64,000 nucleotides of DNA, from positions 1 to 64,000 of the forward strand of contig NZ_LXYG01000002.1 of the NCBI RefSeq assembly GCF_001650905.1. The letters are read 5' to 3'. Origin of the DNA: Balneola sp. EhC07 (GTDB lineage Bacteria > Bacteroidota > Rhodothermia > Balneolales > Balneolaceae). Of this stretch, positions 53,601-64,000 are shown piece after piece (the stretch's first letter is position 1; each line of letters opens with the position of its first letter). The notes below the pieces were generated by a model, which was not told the origin of the DNA, did not search any database, and saw nothing but the letters and a program-made list of their open reading frames with translations. The translations under genes and the position numbers were made by a program.

Positions 53601-56600
53601 ATGAAGAAAAAAGCTAACTTTTCCCTGCTTTTAGCAGTGATGATTTTCACGTCTACGGTGGTTTTCGCACAAGAGGTCTCATTCGATTTTCTTGGAGATT
53701 ACCATACCGGAGTTTTTGATGGAGGTGCAGCCGAAATCTCGGCTTACGATCCCGCATCTAAACATTTATTCTTTACCAATGCTGATGCAAACTCAGTAGT
53801 TGTTTTGGATATTTCAGACCCAAACAACCCAACCGAAGTTACTAACATCGACATGTCGGTTTATGGTGGTGGCGTTAACAGTGTGGCCATTTTTAACGGG
53901 TTGGTTGCCGTAGCTGTAGAAGCAGCTATTAAAACCGATGCCGGGAGTGTGGTATTTTTTGAAGCATCTACCGGTGCTTTCATCAACAGTATAACTGCAG
54001 GTGCTCTTCCTGATATGCTAATATTTACTCCTGATGGATCTAAAGTAATTGTAGCAAACGAAGGTGAACCAAATGATGATTATGATGTAGATCCTGAAGG
54101 TAGCATCACTATTATAGATGTTTCCGGCGGAGCTGCAAGCGCTACTACTTCAACTGCTGATTTTACAGCCTATAACTCTGAAAAAACTACTTTGTTGGAA
54201 GCAGGTGTTCGCATTTTCGGACCCGGAGCTACCGTTGCTCAGGATCTCGAACCTGAATACATAGCTATTGATTCTACCGGAACTACTGCATATGTATCGC
54301 TTCAGGAAGCAAATGCTCTGGCTGTTGTGGATATCACTTCCGCTACGGTTACAGAAATTAACGCATTGGGATATAAAAACCATGCAACAGCGGGCAATGA
54401 ACTTGACGCCAGTAACGATGATGATGAAATCAATATCACAAACTGGCCTGTTTGGGGAATGTACCAACCCGATGCTATTTCTTCATTTACAATGAATGGA
54501 ACTACTTATATCGTTTCCGCTAATGAAGGAGATTCCCGTGATTATGACGGTTTTAGTGAAGAAGCTCGTGTTAAAGATCTACGTTTAAACCCATCCATAT
54601 TTACAGATCCTGATCTGCAGGAAGATGAAAACTTAGGTCGTATCAATATTACAACCACACTGGGCGTGAATACGGATTCTACATTTCTGTACACAGAACT
54701 TGATGGAGATCAGGAAGTTGCAGAAGTAGATTCGGATGCTGAGGGTGAAGGTGAGTTTTACTTAAGTGCCACTGAAGATACTCTACACTATCTTTTCTAC
54801 ATAGAAGGGTTAGATTTTGGCGAAATTGCAGGGGGAGATTCTGTTACTGTTAGCTCTCTGGATGATGTTACCGGAATGCACTTTCATTTTGAAGAAAGCG
54901 GAGCTAATGGAAACGTTGTATTTAATATTGGCACGGATGCAGATACTGAGTTCGAATTAGTAGATTCTACTGCAGCATGGATTTCAGGATTCTGGGTTCA
55001 GGGTGAAGGATTAAACGGTTCTGATCTGTCTGATTTCGTATCAGCTCTTAAATCGGCTGCGTTTGAAGAGGAAGTAAACTTATATGTAAATGTACACACT
55101 GCCGCAAATCCTGGTGGCGAGATCCGTGGTCAGCTTTATGGAGATCCTATGTATGATGCATTATATAGTTATGGTGCACGCTCTTTCAGTATCTGGAATC
55201 CATCTACCGGAGAATTAGTCTGGGACAGCGGCAGCGAGTTCGAACAAATTCTTTCCGTTCTTGACCCCGAAAACTTCAACTCTACCAATTCAGAAAACGA
55301 TTCTTTCGACAATCGTTCTGATGATAAAGGTCCGGAACCGGAAGCCGTAACTGTGGTGAAATTAGCTGGAAAAGTATACGCTTTCATCGGTTTGGAAAGA
55401 ATTGGAGGTGTAATGGTGTATGACATTACCAACCCTACAGCACCCGAATTTGTTACTTACGACAATGTTCGAAACTTTGATGAAGCCAACTTCAATGAAG
55501 ATATGATTGAATCCTTGGACGACCTAGCTGATCATTCTGGAATTAAAACCATTCTTGAATCAACTATTGCTTCCGGTCCCGAAAGCATTTCTTTCTTAAA
55601 ACAAGGCGCCAGTCCAATAGGTCTCCCTCTTGCTGTTTTAAGTAATGAGATTACCGGTTCTATTACCATTCATGAAATAAACTTCGAAACTCAGGCTGCT
55701 CCACTATTCTTCTCAGAATATGCTGAAGGAAGTGGAAACAACAAGTATATTGAAGTTTATAACCCTACAAATGAAGATGTAAGTCTTGCCAATTATGCTT
55801 TCCCAAACATGAATAACGGACTGACCGGTAGTAACCAAAATAACGTGGCAGGCGAATTTGATTTCTGGAATACCTTTCCTGAAGGCGCTGTTGTTCCTGC
55901 TAAAGGTACCTACGTAATTGCAAATTCTAGCGCTGATGCAGGAGTTCTCGATTTCGCTGATGGAACCGGCTCCGTTTTCCATAATGGTGATGATGCGTAT
56001 GCATTGGTTTATGGTACCGAAAACAACTACGAGATTCTTGATATCATAGGTGATCTTTTTGCAGATCCGGGTTCAGGATGGGAAGTTGCGGGTGTTGCTA
56101 ATGGAACTCAGGATCATACCTTAGTTCGTAAAGTTGAAATCTCGCATGGTAACCCAGCTCCACAAGGTTCATTCGGAACTAATACTGAAGATTCTGAATG
56201 GATTGTATTGGCTCAAAATGATTGGTCAAGTTTAGGTATCCGTGGCATACCCGAGCCTTTTACTCTTACAGTACTCCATAATAATGATGGTGAATCTCAG
56301 CTTCTTAATGCTGGTGCTGGATTTGAGAATTTTGGTGGTGTTGCACGTTTTAAAACACTTACCGATCAACAAAAGCAGGACGCTTGGGATGCTGGCAATG
56401 AAGTAATTATGGTTTCCTCGGGTGACAACTTCCTTGCAGGAACTGAGTTCAATGCTAGTCTCGATCTAGGAACCTTCTTCGATGCCCGTGCAATAGGGCT
56501 CATTGGGTACGACGCTCTTGCTATGGGTAATCACGATTTTGATGCAGGACCGGTTACATATTCTGGCTTCATCTCAGATACTCGTGGTAACATGCCTCCA

Positions 56601-58817
56601 TTTCTAAGTGCCAACCTTGATTTCTCAAATCAACCAGAGCTACTCGAACTTCAAACTAAAGGGCGCATTGCTAAAAGTACTACTATTGAATTATCAAATG
56701 GTGCTTCAGTAGGAATTATTGGAGCTACTACCGAAAACCTTAATTTCATTTCAAGCCCAGGAACGGTGATTGTAAATGAGGTTTTACCTGCAGTTCAGGC
56801 AGAAGTAGCAGCATTACAAGCTCAAAATATCAGGAGCATTGTTCTTATCAGCCACTTACAAGGCATTGAAGAAGATTCGCTTCTTGCAGCACAGCTAACA
56901 GGAATTGATATCATGATTGCGGGTGGTGGAGACGAACTACTTGCAAATGATGATAATCTTCTCATTCCGGGAGACGAAGCACTTATCCGCTCTTCATATC
57001 CTATGATTGTAAAGGATGCAGAAAATAAAGAAGTGCCGGTAGTTACTACTAAGGGCAATTACACATATTTAGGCCGTTTAAATGTTGATTTCGACATTAA
57101 CGGAGAAGTGACCTCATTTAATGGTGGCCCGATTCGTGTAGCTGATGCTTCACTTGAAGGAGGTGTTGAAGAAGACTCTCAGGTTCTTCAAGAAGTTGTT
57201 GAACCCGTTCGTGAGTATGTAGAACAACTTTCAAGAATTAAAGTAGCTACTACTGAAGTGCATTTGATAGGTGAAAGAAATCAAATTCGCTCCCGTGAAA
57301 CCAATCTTGGTAATCTGATTACCGATGGATATCTGGCTGTTACATTAGCAACGGCAGAGAATTTTGGCTTAGATCTTGATCCTAGTCGTTTAGTTGCACT
57401 TGCAAATGGTGGTGGCATTAGGGATCAAATTCCTGCAGGTATAATTACTGCCAGCCAAACATTCGATGTACTTCCTTTTGGTAATATTCTTGCTGTTGTT
57501 GAAGATGTTTCACCAACACTCCTTCTTGAAATTATGGAAAATGCTGTCTCAAGTATTGACCCTGAAACAGGAATGGGTACGGGAGACGGAACAGGTCGTT
57601 TTGCACAAATTGCAGGATTCAGAATCGAGTTCGATCCTTCCGAGCAGGCAATCGTTTATAACAATGACCAAGGTCAGACTATAGCAACTCAGGGCAATCG
57701 TATTAAAACCATTACTCTTGCAGATGGAACTGCCATAGTAATTGATGGTGAGATTGCTGAAGGTGCACCAACTGTAGATTTGGTTACTGCCGATTTCACA
57801 GCCCGTGGTGGTGATCAATATCCATTCAGAGGTAAAGAATTCAAGACCATTGGTATCACTTACCAACAATCACTACAGATTTACCTTGAAGATTTTCTTG
57901 GTGAAATTGTATTTGCAAGCAGATACCCAATGGGGGGATCTGGTCGTATTATAGATTTGAAAAACTCCATTGAAAATGCTGCTCCGGATATAAATCTTCC
58001 GGTTGAAATGAGTTTTCTTGAAGATGAAGCTTTAACTTTCGAACTGGGTCAGGTTATTACTGACGCTAACGATGAACTGTCCAGCCTGACAGTTTTAATA
58101 CAAGGCGGCCAGATTTCAGGTTCTGCAAATGGTAATGTTTTAAGCTTCTCGGCTCCAGAAAATCACTTCGGGCAGGAACGCGTTAAAGTTACGGTAATGG
58201 ACTCTTTTGGTGCTACCGCTTCCGATTCAGTGTTGATAACGGTTGTACCTGTTAATGACGCACCTACAGCGGATTTCAAACTTGAAAAAAGCGGATTCGA
58301 AAACGGTGATAACGTAGTCACCTTTATCGATGAATCGAATGATGAGAAAGATCCGAACGGAGCTATAATTTCATATTCATGGAATTTCGGTGACGGAAGT
58401 ACAAGTACCGATAAAAATCCGGTTCACACATATAATTCTGTTGATGAGTACGAAGTAGTATTAACTGTAACAGACAATGAAGGTGCGGTTTCTAAAAGCA
58501 CCCAAACTGTAGAAGTATCAGTTGTAACTTCTATCGAAACTGAAAATTTACCTTCTGAATTTGCCCTGAAGCAGAACTATCCAAACCCATTCAACCCTTC
58601 TACCAACATAAGTTATGATGTGCCAAAAGCTTCTAAGGTGCACATTGATGTGTATAATATTATGGGCCAAAAAGTAGCTACTCTGGTAAATGAAACAAAA
58701 GCAGCAGGAACGTACTCTGTATCGTTCGATGCGGCACAACTTTCAAGCGGAATGTATATCTATCGATTACAGGCCGGTAACTTCTTAAGCACTAAAAAAA
58801 TGATGCTTATTAAGTAA
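53601..58817 (+). CDS. Giant secreted multidomain 5'-nucleotidase-like protein
   Basis: 1738 residues with a signal peptide. In order: choice-of-anchor-I beta-propeller (about 25-358), a CHRD domain set into it (about 359-515), rest of the propeller (516-690; GARSFSIW...GPEPEAVTV...FIGLERIGG), lamin-tail domain (about 700-850), metallophosphatase (about 886-1180), 5'-nucleotidase C-domain (about 1215-1430), cadherin-like domain (1459-1552), PKD domain (1553-1640; [11 protein letters not shown]) and type IX sorting domain (from NYPNPFNPS near 1659). Phosphatase metal motifs are altered: HNNDGES and IAGGGDELL replace N-D-x-H and GGH-x-Q. Likely a surface enzyme for extracellular nucleotides or organophosphates. 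Confidence 0.9.
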   Translation: MKKKANFSLLLAVMIFTSTVVFAQEVSFDFLGDYHTGVFDGGAAEISAYDPASKHLFFTNADANSVVVLDISDPNNPTEVTNIDMSVYGGGVNSVAIFNGLVAVAVEAAIKTDAGSVVFFEASTGAFINSITAGALPDMLIFTPDGSKVIVANEGEPNDDYDVDPEGSITIIDVSGGAASATTSTADFTAYNSEKTTLLEAGVRIFGPGATVAQDLEPEYIAIDSTGTTAYVSLQEANALAVVDITSATVTEINALGYKNHATAGNELDASNDDDEINITNWPVWGMYQPDAISSFTMNGTTYIVSANEGDSRDYDGFSEEARVKDLRLNPSIFTDPDLQEDENLGRINITTTLGVNTDSTFLYTELDGDQEVAEVDSDAEGEGEFYLSATEDTLHYLFYIEGLDFGEIAGGDSVTVSSLDDVTGMHFHFEESGANGNVVFNIGTDADTEFELVDSTAAWISGFWVQGEGLNGSDLSDFVSALKSAAFEEEVNLYVNVHTAANPGGEIRGQLYGDPMYDALYSYGARSFSIWNPSTGELVWDSGSEFEQILSVLDPENFNSTNSENDSFDNRSDDKGPEPEAVTVVKLAGKVYAFIGLERIGGVMVYDITNPTAPEFVTYDNVRNFDEANFNEDMIESLDDLADHSGIKTILESTIASGPESISFLKQGASPIGLPLAVLSNEITGSITIHEINFETQAAPLFFSEYAEGSGNNKYIEVYNPTNEDVSLANYAFPNMNNGLTGSNQNNVAGEFDFWNTFPEGAVVPAKGTYVIANSSADAGVLDFADGTGSVFHNGDDAYALVYGTENNYEILDIIGDLFADPGSGWEVAGVANGTQDHTLVRKVEISHGNPAPQGSFGTNTEDSEWIVLAQNDWSSLGIRGIPEPFTLTVLHNNDGESQLLNAGAGFENFGGVARFKTLTDQQKQDAWDAGNEVIMVSSGDNFLAGTEFNASLDLGTFFDARAIGLIGYDALAMGNHDFDAGPVTYSGFISDTRGNMPPFLSANLDFSNQPELLELQTKGRIAKSTTIELSNGASVGIIGATTENLNFISSPGTVIVNEVLPAVQAEVAALQAQNIRSIVLISHLQGIEEDSLLAAQLTGIDIMIAGGGDELLANDDNLLIPGDEALIRSSYPMIVKDAENKEVPVVTTKGNYTYLGRLNVDFDINGEVTSFNGGPIRVADASLEGGVEEDSQVLQEVVEPVREYVEQLSRIKVATTEVHLIGERNQIRSRETNLGNLITDGYLAVTLATAENFGLDLDPSRLVALANGGGIRDQIPAGIITASQTFDVLPFGNILAVVEDVSPTLLLEIMENAVSSIDPETGMGTGDGTGRFAQIAGFRIEFDPSEQAIVYNNDQGQTIATQGNRIKTITLADGTAIVIDGEIAEGAPTVDLVTADFTARGGDQYPFRGKEFKTIGITYQQSLQIYLEDFLGEIVFASRYPMGGSGRIIDLKNSIENAAPDINLPVEMSFLEDEALTFELGQVITDANDELSSLTVLIQGGQISGSANGNVLSFSAPENHFGQERVKVTVMDSFGATASDSVLITVVPVNDAPTADFKLEKSGFENGDNVVTFIDESNDEKDPNGAIISYSWNFGDGSTSTDKNPVHTYNSVDEYEVVLTVTDNEGAVSKSTQTVEVSVVTSIETENLPSEFALKQNYPNPFNPSTNISYDVPKASKVHIDVYNIMGQKVATLVNETKAAGTYSVSFDAAQLSSGMYIYRLQAGNFLSTKKMMLIK

Positions 58818-58867
58818 ACAAGAAAATCTGCTGATTTAAGTAAGCAGAATTATCTCCTCATCATGTA

Positions 58868-58901
58868 ATCCCTCACATAGGAATATGTGGGGGATTTTTT
58901 T
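58868..58901 (+). terminator. Intrinsic terminator of the giant nucleotidase gene
   Basis: ATCCCTCACATA / TATGTGGGGGAT (one mismatch, four-base loop) followed by seven T. It lies 50 bases after the stop codon. Confidence 0.85.
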
Positions 58902-58942
58902 GTCCCTGATTAGCTGCCTTTCTATACTCTGCCCCCCTTAAA

Positions 58943-59116
58943 TTATGATCCGCTTTTAACAGTAGCACCTGCTATTGGTTTACCGGATTTTCGATCCAGT
59001 ATTTGTCCGGATATTGTCACTTCATCTGAAATGCTCTGGGAAAAAATTGTCCCGGAAAATAATACAGTGAATGCCGCAAATGAGATAGTAAGAATATATT
59101 TTAAGCTCATTGTCAT
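58943..59116 (-). pseudogene. Truncated secreted protein with start of a carboxypeptidase-regulatory-like domain
   Basis: 57 codons from ATG 59116 (or ATG 59110). A good signal peptide (core YILTISFAAFTVLFSGTIFS) is followed by VTISGQILDRKSGKPIAGAT, the first strands of the CarboxypepD_reg-like/TonB-receptor plug-preceding domain, and then a TAA. The complete family runs to hundreds of residues, so this is a truncated gene. It lies four bases after the TPR gene's stop. Confidence 0.7.
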
Positions 59117-59120
59117 GGTC

Positions 59121-60428
59121 CTAATTTAAATTAGTATCTATATCTCTAACAGTGACAGGTCCTAACTCAAAACTTGCTTCTTTAGCATAGTTGAGAAGTT
59201 TGTTTGCTTTTTCTTCTTCACCGGCTTCTTTCAAAATGATTCCGGCATGATAAGCAGGTACAGGCTCGTAGGTTTTGCCAAGAACTTTATCTTCTAAGAT
59301 AGATCTGGCTTCTTCAATCTCGCCTTTATGAAACTTTACCCAGGCTTGAAGATCATAGGTTATTGGACTGGGTCTGTTTTCTAATTCTTTTTGGATCAGA
59401 GCTTCAGCTACTTCAAAATCACCGAATTCCGTAGCAGCCAGTTGAATTAATTCTGCATCATACATTCCATAATATTTAGTATCGGATGCTTTGCTGTAAA
59501 ACTCATTTAAATATTCTCTTTTTAGAGAATCATCGCCTTCATATTCTGCAATTTCAGCATACATCAGTAATGCGTCAGGTGATTCCTGGTTACTATGAAC
59601 AAAATCCAGGATCTCTTTAGCAAACTCAGTATTTCCATCATGTGCATACGCGATATACGCTATTCCTTTTAAAGAATGCAGATATGAAGCACCTGATCTT
59701 TTCTTTTTCAATACTTTAAGAAACATTTCGTAAGACTTAGGAACGTTTCCTTCATGTCCCAGACGATCGCCTAAATTGCTATGAGCCCATGATGAAAGTG
59801 ACTCGCTGTAATCGATACGTTCTGCACCCTTTTCAAGAGCACTTATAGATTCTGATGCGTTTCCTGAATAGTCTTCAAATTGTGATTTCCTAATCAGATA
59901 ATTAAAGGAAGATTTATTAGTAATCTCATTTTCCAGAATATAGCTGGCATGTTCAAAATCTCCGGTTTCCATACTCGCATCATAAATGATCATATGACTG
60001 AGTAATTTATCTTCACCAATCAAAAGTGCTTTTTCAGCATAATCTATAGCACTTCTGAAATCATGTTTGGTAATAGATAATTGAGCTAATGCCTGAAGAA
60101 CACCGGCATTTTGCTCTTTATAGAATTTATTTGATTCTGTAAGAAGCTCCTCCGCTTTTGCCAGATAGCTTACATCTTTTGTGATTCCAAATTTTGCTTG
60201 ATACACAGAAGCAAGTTTAACTTTATAAACAGGTGTTTCATTTTCTTCCAGTTTAGAAGTCCAAAAAGTTATATCCTCATTTACTTTCTCAATGCCACTT
60301 TTTTGAACAAATTTTTTCTCATCTATAAATGGCTTTATCTCTTCTTTGTTTACAATGGGTTCCGTGTTCTGAGTACAACTGATTGTGGTACATACTAATA
60401 GAACCCCGAATAAAATTCGCTTTAACAT
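59121..60428 (-). CDS. TPR-repeat lipoprotein
   Basis: 435 residues from ATG 60428. Lipobox TISC-T. The mature part is entirely helical with about eight TPR-like pairs (LQALAQLSITKHDFRSAIDYAEKALL, YDLQAWVKFHKGEIEEARSILE, AGIILKEAGEEEKANKLLNYAK), so it is a periplasmic or surface adaptor. Its gene neighbours are the split DUF4331 pair upstream and a truncated regulatory-domain gene downstream. A shortened paralogue lies at 53107. The pairing with DUF4331 genes suggests a shared role that is not known. Confidence 0.8.
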   Translation of the reverse strand: MLKRILFGVLLVCTTISCTQNTEPIVNKEEIKPFIDEKKFVQKSGIEKVNEDITFWTSKLEENETPVYKVKLASVYQAKFGITKDVSYLAKAEELLTESNKFYKEQNAGVLQALAQLSITKHDFRSAIDYAEKALLIGEDKLLSHMIIYDASMETGDFEHASYILENEITNKSSFNYLIRKSQFEDYSGNASESISALEKGAERIDYSESLSSWAHSNLGDRLGHEGNVPKSYEMFLKVLKKKRSGASYLHSLKGIAYIAYAHDGNTEFAKEILDFVHSNQESPDALLMYAEIAEYEGDDSLKREYLNEFYSKASDTKYYGMYDAELIQLAATEFGDFEVAEALIQKELENRPSPITYDLQAWVKFHKGEIEEARSILEDKVLGKTYEPVPAYHAGIILKEAGEEEKANKLLNYAKEASFELGPVTVRDIDTNLN

Positions 60429-60454
60429 AATCAACGCTTTTTAAGTTTTAGGTA

Positions 60455-60483
60455 AAAAAGAACCCCTGAATCGGGGCTCTTTA
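60455..60483 (-). terminator. Intrinsic terminator after the DUF4331 lipoprotein gene
   Basis: AAAGA-x-CCCC and GGGG-x-TCTTT (one internal mismatch), with a six-T run on the minus strand. It sits between the DUF4331 gene end (60500) and the TPR gene start. Confidence 0.7.
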
Positions 60484-60499
60484 TAAGATTTTGTTCTGT

Positions 60500-61051
60500 T
60501 TAGAACGGTGCAGCTAGGTACGGAAATGTACTTAAGAATGCTTTATCGTTAGAATCCACATTGTCATCAGATAGTCCCGGAAATTCAGTTCCATCTTCTC
60601 CACCGAAAATCAGTAGTAATTCAGTACTGATAACATCATCAGCAAGTGCTCTACCTGTAAGTACATTTGTTCCGTCGAAGAACGTAGTTTTACCGGTAAG
60701 ACTAACATTAAGTACATCCGTTGCTAAAAGATCTATAAAAGCATCTCTGTTTTGACCTAATGCATTAGCATCAGACTCGTTAGCATATGCCGGACTTAAA
60801 CCTGAAAGATTGGTTTCCATCTCTGTTCTGAAAGCAGCGCTTTGGTTTGATGGAAGTGTAGTATTAAAACTGTTCTTACTTGAAGCAGAAATAAATACTG
60901 TGTTCACTGCCGGACGTCCCATTTGATCTGCTGTCGTGAAACGAGCATCTTCAGCAATAGGAGTTGATGACCCGTCGTCATCGTCGTTGCTACAGCCTGT
61001 AAAAACTAAGCCTGCAACCAATAAAAGTGTAAATAATTTTGAAAGTTTCAT
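60500..61051 (-). CDS. DUF4331-like lipoprotein, C-terminal half
   Basis: 183 residues. Lipobox FTGC-S, an acidic linker, then RFTTADQMGRPAVNTVFISASSKNSFN, the C-terminal block of DUF4331 proteins, which usually run to 450 or more residues in one chain. It has its own export signal and lies 41 bases after the N-terminal half gene. The protein is likely periplasmic or surface-attached and works with the next gene's product. Confidence 0.75.
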   Translation of the reverse strand: MKLSKLFTLLLVAGLVFTGCSNDDDDGSSTPIAEDARFTTADQMGRPAVNTVFISASSKNSFNTTLPSNQSAAFRTEMETNLSGLSPAYANESDANALGQNRDAFIDLLATDVLNVSLTGKTTFFDGTNVLTGRALADDVISTELLLIFGGEDGTEFPGLSDDNVDSNDKAFLSTFPYLAAPF

Positions 61052-61092
61052 TTTGATAATAATTTTAAAATTCTTGATATAATTAGTTCGTC

Positions 61093-61752
61093 TTAGTTAA
61101 CGCGATTCTTGGCTTGAACCCATGTATTGATGGTTTCAGCACTTCCTAAAGTAGACTTAGGTACTTCCACTACAACACTCATTACATTAGTTCCTGCAAA
61201 AGTATCTGAACCGGGATCGTTAAAGCTGGAAGCATTTCCTGCTATAATTTCACCGTATTGAGCAAAGTCCATAAAGAAAGGATCGTCACGTGGTCCTGCA
61301 AATAATGAGATACCATTATTGATACCAATATTAGCTGAGCTTCCGTATTCCGTAATAGCCACTGAAGCATTATTAGTAGCGTTAAACTCAACACCACTTG
61401 TTAAACCTGTTTCAGATGGAGCTACCGGACCGTAAGCATATGCTACGCCGTCAGCGAAGATCACCTGAATTACCAGATCTTCTACATTATCGCCTGTGTT
61501 ATCAATATTAAATTGAATCATGGTGTTTTCACTAAACTCTGCACCAGCGGTTGCCGAAGGAGATAATAGACCTTGAACATTTGCTACAAAAACTAAATTA
61601 TTGCTTGAAGAACCTTCAAACGCATAATAATCAGTGATATCAGCTTTCGTTCCTTCTACTGCGGGAGCATCGATATGATCTGCTGCAAATACTATGATAG
61701 AGCCGATCAATACTAAGCTCAGAATGGAGTATGTTATTTTTTTGAAATTCAT
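61093..61752 (-). CDS. DUF4331-like secreted protein, N-terminal half
   Basis: 219 residues. Signal peptide (YSILSLVLIGSIIVFA), then ADHIDAPAVEGTKADITDYYAFEG, the DUF4331 N-terminal signature, and later FAGPRDDPFFMDFAQYGEI and NVMSVVVEVPKSTL. It ends where the family's C-terminal block should begin; that block is in the next gene. Start is 145 bp from the divergent MMPL gene. Function of DUF4331 unknown; often found near RND-type exporters. Confidence 0.8.
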   Translation of the reverse strand: MNFKKITYSILSLVLIGSIIVFAADHIDAPAVEGTKADITDYYAFEGSSSNNLVFVANVQGLLSPSATAGAEFSENTMIQFNIDNTGDNVEDLVIQVIFADGVAYAYGPVAPSETGLTSGVEFNATNNASVAITEYGSSANIGINNGISLFAGPRDDPFFMDFAQYGEIIAGNASSFNDPGSDTFAGTNVMSVVVEVPKSTLGSAETINTWVQAKNRVN

Positions 61753-61897
61753 TGTGATTGGTTGTTATGATTTATGATTAATTTCAATTGATACTACGAA
61801 CAGTATTTGCACATGGATTGCTTTGATTGGAATTTCTTTCAGATAATTTCAGTTTGTCTCATGAACTAACTTATCATCTTACTTCTGCACTGATTAA
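61753..61897. promoter_or_regulatory. Divergent promoter region between DUF4331 and MMPL genes
   Basis: 145 bases separating two oppositely transcribed genes; promoters for both should be here. No motif could be fixed with confidence. Confidence 0.4.
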
Positions 61898-64000
61898 ATG
61901 CATAAATTCGCTGACTTTGTGATCAATAACCCACGCTTGGTCACTTTCTTTATATTTCTACTGGTTATAGCTGCGATCTTCCCGGCTTCAAAGATCAGAA
62001 CCGATTTCGACCTGGAAAACTTTTATCCCAAAACTGATCCCACTGTTCAATCTTATCGTTTGTTGGAAGATGAGTTTGGCAGAGATGACAATGTGATCAT
62101 GGTGGGCTTTAAATCAGATTCTCTTTTTACTGTTTCGAGTCTACTGGATCTGAAAGCAATTGTAGATACTCTGGAAACAATTCCCAATGTAACAGAGGTT
62201 CAAAGCATTTGGTCGGCTGAAGAAATGGTTAATCTGAATGGCACACTTAAATTTGACCCTTTTCTCGATACTGATTCTTTACAATCCAACTTGAATACCA
62301 TCAAAGAGAGAATCACTTCCGACTCTTTTACAGAAGGATTTCTAATTGACAAAGCCGGCACTACAACTGCTTTTTTTCTTGAGATAGATGAGGAAAATAA
62401 TACCTATGAAACACGCAATGAAATTATTGACCGGTTACAGTCAACTTTAAGTAACTATCCTTCCAAAGATTTCAAGATCACAGGTATTCCTTTTTTCAGA
62501 AATCAGTATGTGAATATTCTCAACGAGGAAGTCATATTCTATATCTCCTTTTCTTCTGTTCTGATCATTTTACTATTGTGGTATTTATACCGAAGCATAT
62601 CCGGAGTTTTGATTCCTATGTTTATAGTATGGTTTACTGTACTCTTTACGGTTGCAGTTATTACTTTAAGCGGTGGTTATCTGGAAATAATGAGTAGCAC
62701 CATCGCCCCTATTCTGCTTTGTGTCGGTGTTGCCGACTCCATACATATGATCTCCAAATTTGATGATGCTGTCCAAAACGGACTCAAAAAAAGAAAAGCA
62801 ATAATCGAAATGCTACTTACACTTGGCAGCGCTACTTTTCTTACCAGTATCACCACAGCAATTGGATTTGGTACTCTATTGACCAGTTCTGTAGTTCCGA
62901 TGAAACGCTTCGGCATTTACACAGCCGTAGGTGTGCTGATTGCTTACACCATTACCATTCTGTTCCTTCCGGCGATTCTGAGGATCACAAATATTAAAAA
63001 AGTCTTTCGTGAAACAGGAGGAAAACTGTATCCATGGATTGGAGATAAATTGTTAAACGTTTCCGCATTTAATAGAAGGCATTATAAAGCAATTTCTTTG
63101 AGTGCATTGCTGATCTGTTTTGTTGTTGGAATCGGAATCTATCAACTTCAGGTAAACGGTCGTGTATTTGATGATGTGAGCAGAGATTCTGAACTAATTA
63201 AAGACAGTGACTTTTTCTCTGAAAATCTGGCTCCGGCATTCCCTTTAGAATTTGTTATTGACACAAAAGAGCCTGAAGGAATCACTGACCCGGAATTGAT
63301 ACAAAAAATAGATAATCTACAAACACACCTGCTGTCTTATCCAGAAATAAAACGTGCTACTTCTTTCAGTACTCTTTTAAAAGAATTACATCAGGTAATG
63401 TCTCCAGAAGATGCCTCTCAGTTTTCTCTCCCCGTTGATCAGAATCTTATCGCACAATACTTACTTCTCTTGGAGATAACTGATAATGACATCCTGCAAA
63501 ACGTAACAGATTTTGATTATCAAAAACTGAGGATTGCTGCTCAAACAGAAGATGCAGGATCGAGGCGTATTAATGAGATCAGAGATTCCATTGATGTATA
63601 CCTGTCTCAGAATTTTAACAATGAAGAAATTACCGTTACAGGGTCAACCGTTTTAAGTGCAAACCTGGTTGGGAAAATGGTTTATTCTCTTGCTTCCAGT
63701 ATCGGCTTGGCTTTTATCTGTATTTCAATATTGATGGCTTTTCTGTTCAAAGATTTAAAGATGGTGATCATATCACTGATTCCGAATATCATGCCTCTGG
63801 TTTTAATTGCAGGAATAATGGGTTATTTGGGAGTGGATATAAAACCCTCTACTGCCGTGATCTTTACTATTGCTTTTGGGATAGCTGTTGATGACACCAT
63901 TCATTATTTAGCACGATTCAGGATCGAATTAAAACGAGGCTTGAGCATCCAGGATGCCTTGGAAATAACTACTCAAAAAACTGGTCGGGCCATTATTATT
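61898..64000 (+). CDS. MMPL/RND-family transporter, partial (runs off the window)
   Basis: At least 701 codons from ATG 61898, open to the window end. First membrane helix at about 16-36, then a large periplasmic loop (KIRTDFDLENFYPKTDPTVQ) and a membrane block with LLCVGVADSIHMISKFDDA. A second loop and second block follow with FTIAFGIAVDDTIHYLARFR, the characteristic MMPL family repeats. Predicted to export a hydrophobic compound or lipid. The remaining C-terminal helices are beyond the window. With the DUF1302-like porin it may form an exporter set. Confidence 0.9.
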   Translation, partial: MHKFADFVINNPRLVTFFIFLLVIAAIFPASKIRTDFDLENFYPKTDPTVQSYRLLEDEFGRDDNVIMVGFKSDSLFTVSSLLDLKAIVDTLETIPNVTEVQSIWSAEEMVNLNGTLKFDPFLDTDSLQSNLNTIKERITSDSFTEGFLIDKAGTTTAFFLEIDEENNTYETRNEIIDRLQSTLSNYPSKDFKITGIPFFRNQYVNILNEEVIFYISFSSVLIILLLWYLYRSISGVLIPMFIVWFTVLFTVAVITLSGGYLEIMSSTIAPILLCVGVADSIHMISKFDDAVQNGLKKRKAIIEMLLTLGSATFLTSITTAIGFGTLLTSSVVPMKRFGIYTAVGVLIAYTITILFLPAILRITNIKKVFRETGGKLYPWIGDKLLNVSAFNRRHYKAISLSALLICFVVGIGIYQLQVNGRVFDDVSRDSELIKDSDFFSENLAPAFPLEFVIDTKEPEGITDPELIQKIDNLQTHLLSYPEIKRATSFSTLLKELHQVMSPEDASQFSLPVDQNLIAQYLLLLEITDNDILQNVTDFDYQKLRIAAQTEDAGSRRINEIRDSIDVYLSQNFNNEEITVTGSTVLSANLVGKMVYSLASSIGLAFICISILMAFLFKDLKMVIISLIPNIMPLVLIAGIMGYLGVDIKPSTAVIFTIAFGIAVDDTIHYLARFRIELKRGLSIQDALEITTQKTGRAIII

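Overview
This 64 kb window looks like chromosome from a Balneolales-type relative of the Bacteroidota (Balneola/Gracilimonas-like). The reasons are low GC, PorV/PorQ-family outer-membrane proteins, secreted proteins ending in type IX-like sorting domains (NPFNPS motif), many Sec lipoproteins and beta-barrels, weak Shine-Dalgarno sequences and frequent TTG/GTG starts. The genus is an inference. I saw no rRNA, tRNA, CRISPR array or integrase/transposase gene.

Layout. 0.2-8.4 kb (minus): a tightly coupled operon greA - Nudix - outer-membrane barrel - ack - degenerate caspase-like lipoprotein - EamA permease - pta, with an MFS exporter upstream. 8.4-10.4 kb: structured intergenic DNA around a TrmH-family methyltransferase. 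10.4-17.5 kb: accessory region of small lipoproteins, membrane proteins and unknowns, full of hairpin repeats. At its right end two genes sit in what look like integron gene cassettes with attC-like sites, beside a duplicated bioA 3' end. 17.5-31.9 kb (minus): a continuous biosynthetic run trpE-trpS-trpG-trpD-trpC-(zinc-ribbon protein)-trpF-trpB-trpA-(DUF4837)-bioF-(esterase)-bioC-bioD-bioA. It is preceded by a Trp-rich leader peptide and a terminator, i.e. a classical trp attenuator; bioB is not here. 32.1-42.6 kb (plus): one compact operon with a lipoprotein, a secreted propeller, two PorV/PorQ proteins, then glycosyltransferase, flippase, polysaccharide deacetylase, second glycosyltransferase and UDP-GlcNAc 2-epimerase. 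This looks like surface polysaccharide synthesis tied to secretion.

42.6-51.6 kb (minus): pssA-psd, rseP-dxr, two accessory secreted proteins, then HDAC-family protein-pgeF-aroE and an SRPBCC protein. A relic of the HDAC gene's 3' end lies on the far side of the two accessory genes, the same arrangement as at bioA. 51.7-64 kb: a DUF1302-like porin, a broken TPR paralogue, a giant multidomain 5'-nucleotidase-like secreted protein, a truncated regulatory-domain protein, the intact TPR lipoprotein, a DUF4331 protein split over two genes, and the first 2.1 kb of an MMPL/RND exporter that leaves the window.

The most unusual signals are the two attC-bounded gene cassettes without an integrase, the duplicated 3' ends of core genes at two insertion loci, the trp attenuator controlling an operon that contains trpS, and a caspase-like lipoprotein lacking both catalytic residues inside the acetate operon.
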